Part shown: positions 63,772-64,000 of the stretch, piece by piece
Numbering within the stretch: position 1 is the first letter of the stretch
Layout of the letters: each line of letters begins with the position of its first letter
From: Clusia tigrina
Taxonomy: Eukaryota; Arthropoda; Insecta; Diptera; Clusiidae
DNA: 64,000 bases
Assembly: GCA_920105625.2 (NCBI GenBank)
Contig: OV050030.1
Coordinates: 97,853,152-97,917,151, forward strand
Direction: 5' to 3'
Notes under the pieces: model-generated
What the model was told of the DNA's origin: nothing
What the model saw: the letters and a program-made list of their open reading frames with translations, nothing else
The model's database searches: none
Made by a program: the position numbers and the translations under genes

Positions 63772-64000
63772 TATTTTTTTTTGTCGGAACAATCTAGTAA
63801 GCGCAGCACTCAGACAGAGTATATATCCACTGTACTGCACTTAAGGTTCCCTTTTACTCGGCTTTAAATCTACCCGACCTCCGAAGAAATAGAAGTAGAT
63901 CCTGTGGTGCCAAGGAGCCAAGTTGGTTACTCCTCAGCACATCAGTGCCAAAAATCCCAAACCTGATTCGAGCAAAGGCAGGGCAGGCGCAAAGAAAATG
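63772..64000 (-). mobile_element. LINE tail, second copy (runs off the window)
   Basis: T run followed by a sequence about 96% identical by eye to 38,866-39,092 (about 8 differences in 222), same orientation. It encodes the same ORF2 C-terminus with the zinc cluster (not complete here). The rest lies beyond base 64,000. Confidence 0.9.

Overview
This 64 kb window looks like repeat-rich, probably heterochromatic DNA of an insect. It is most likely a fly, and a tephritid fruit fly is possible, but that is inference from the mix of element families and not from any marker gene. I see no convincing host protein-coding gene, tRNA, rRNA or CRISPR array. Nearly everything that can be read is a transposable element. 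Most copies are broken, nested inside one another or cut down by internal deletions, and most read on the minus strand.

Layout. 1-6.0 kb: gag and pol of a Ty3/gypsy element (E1, minus), running off the left edge, with primer-binding site and LTR end. 6.0-8.4 kb: a plus-strand env tail, a ~1 kb interspersed repeat, and a plus-strand LTR end with primer-binding site. 8.5-13.6 kb: three jockey-type LINE fragments (A, B, C). 13.6-17.8 kb: a BEL/Pao element (plus), whose integrase is split by an internally deleted LOA-like LINE with a perfect 11-bp target-site duplication (TSD). 17.8-24.3 kb: jockey LINEs D and E, separated by a perfect 37-bp hairpin; E carries a probable solo LTR. 25.3-29.7 kb: a second Ty3/gypsy lineage (E4, minus). 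29.8-32.2 kb: a mariner C-terminus, a second copy of the 1 kb repeat, and an 815-bp MITE-like element. 32.2-36.9 kb: an env-bearing gypsy/errantivirus-like element (E3, minus). It abuts the gag, leader and LTR of a relative of E1 (E2, 36.9-41.2 kb), which holds a 5'-truncated LINE with a 13-bp TSD.

41.5-61.5 kb is a large inverted duplication, with arms of ~3.9-4.0 kb around a 12 kb spacer. The arms carry an LTR-element gag, an I-clade reverse transcriptase piece and the 3' end of an R1-like LINE. The spacer holds the rest of that R1-like LINE (R1A), a second one (R1B), a LOA-like LINE, a BEL/Pao gag with an N-terminal PHD finger, a nearly intact Transib transposon inserted in that gag, and an internally deleted mariner. 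61.5-64 kb ends with a third E1-type gag fragment, an RNase H-bearing LINE tail, an I-clade ORF1 and a second copy of the LINE tail found at 38.9 kb.

The most notable object is the Transib element at 52,549-55,635. Its transposase, of the family related to the RAG1 core, keeps what I read as all three catalytic acidic residues and both zinc-ligand pairs, and is broken by one frameshift. It is flanked by a perfect 5-bp TSD (CGCCG). Its two ends start with RSS-heptamer-like CACAGTG and CACACTG, followed by A-rich blocks after 24 nt and 12 nt respectively. The dense nesting and minus-strand bias also make the region a reasonable candidate for a piRNA-type transposon graveyard, which only small-RNA data can test.
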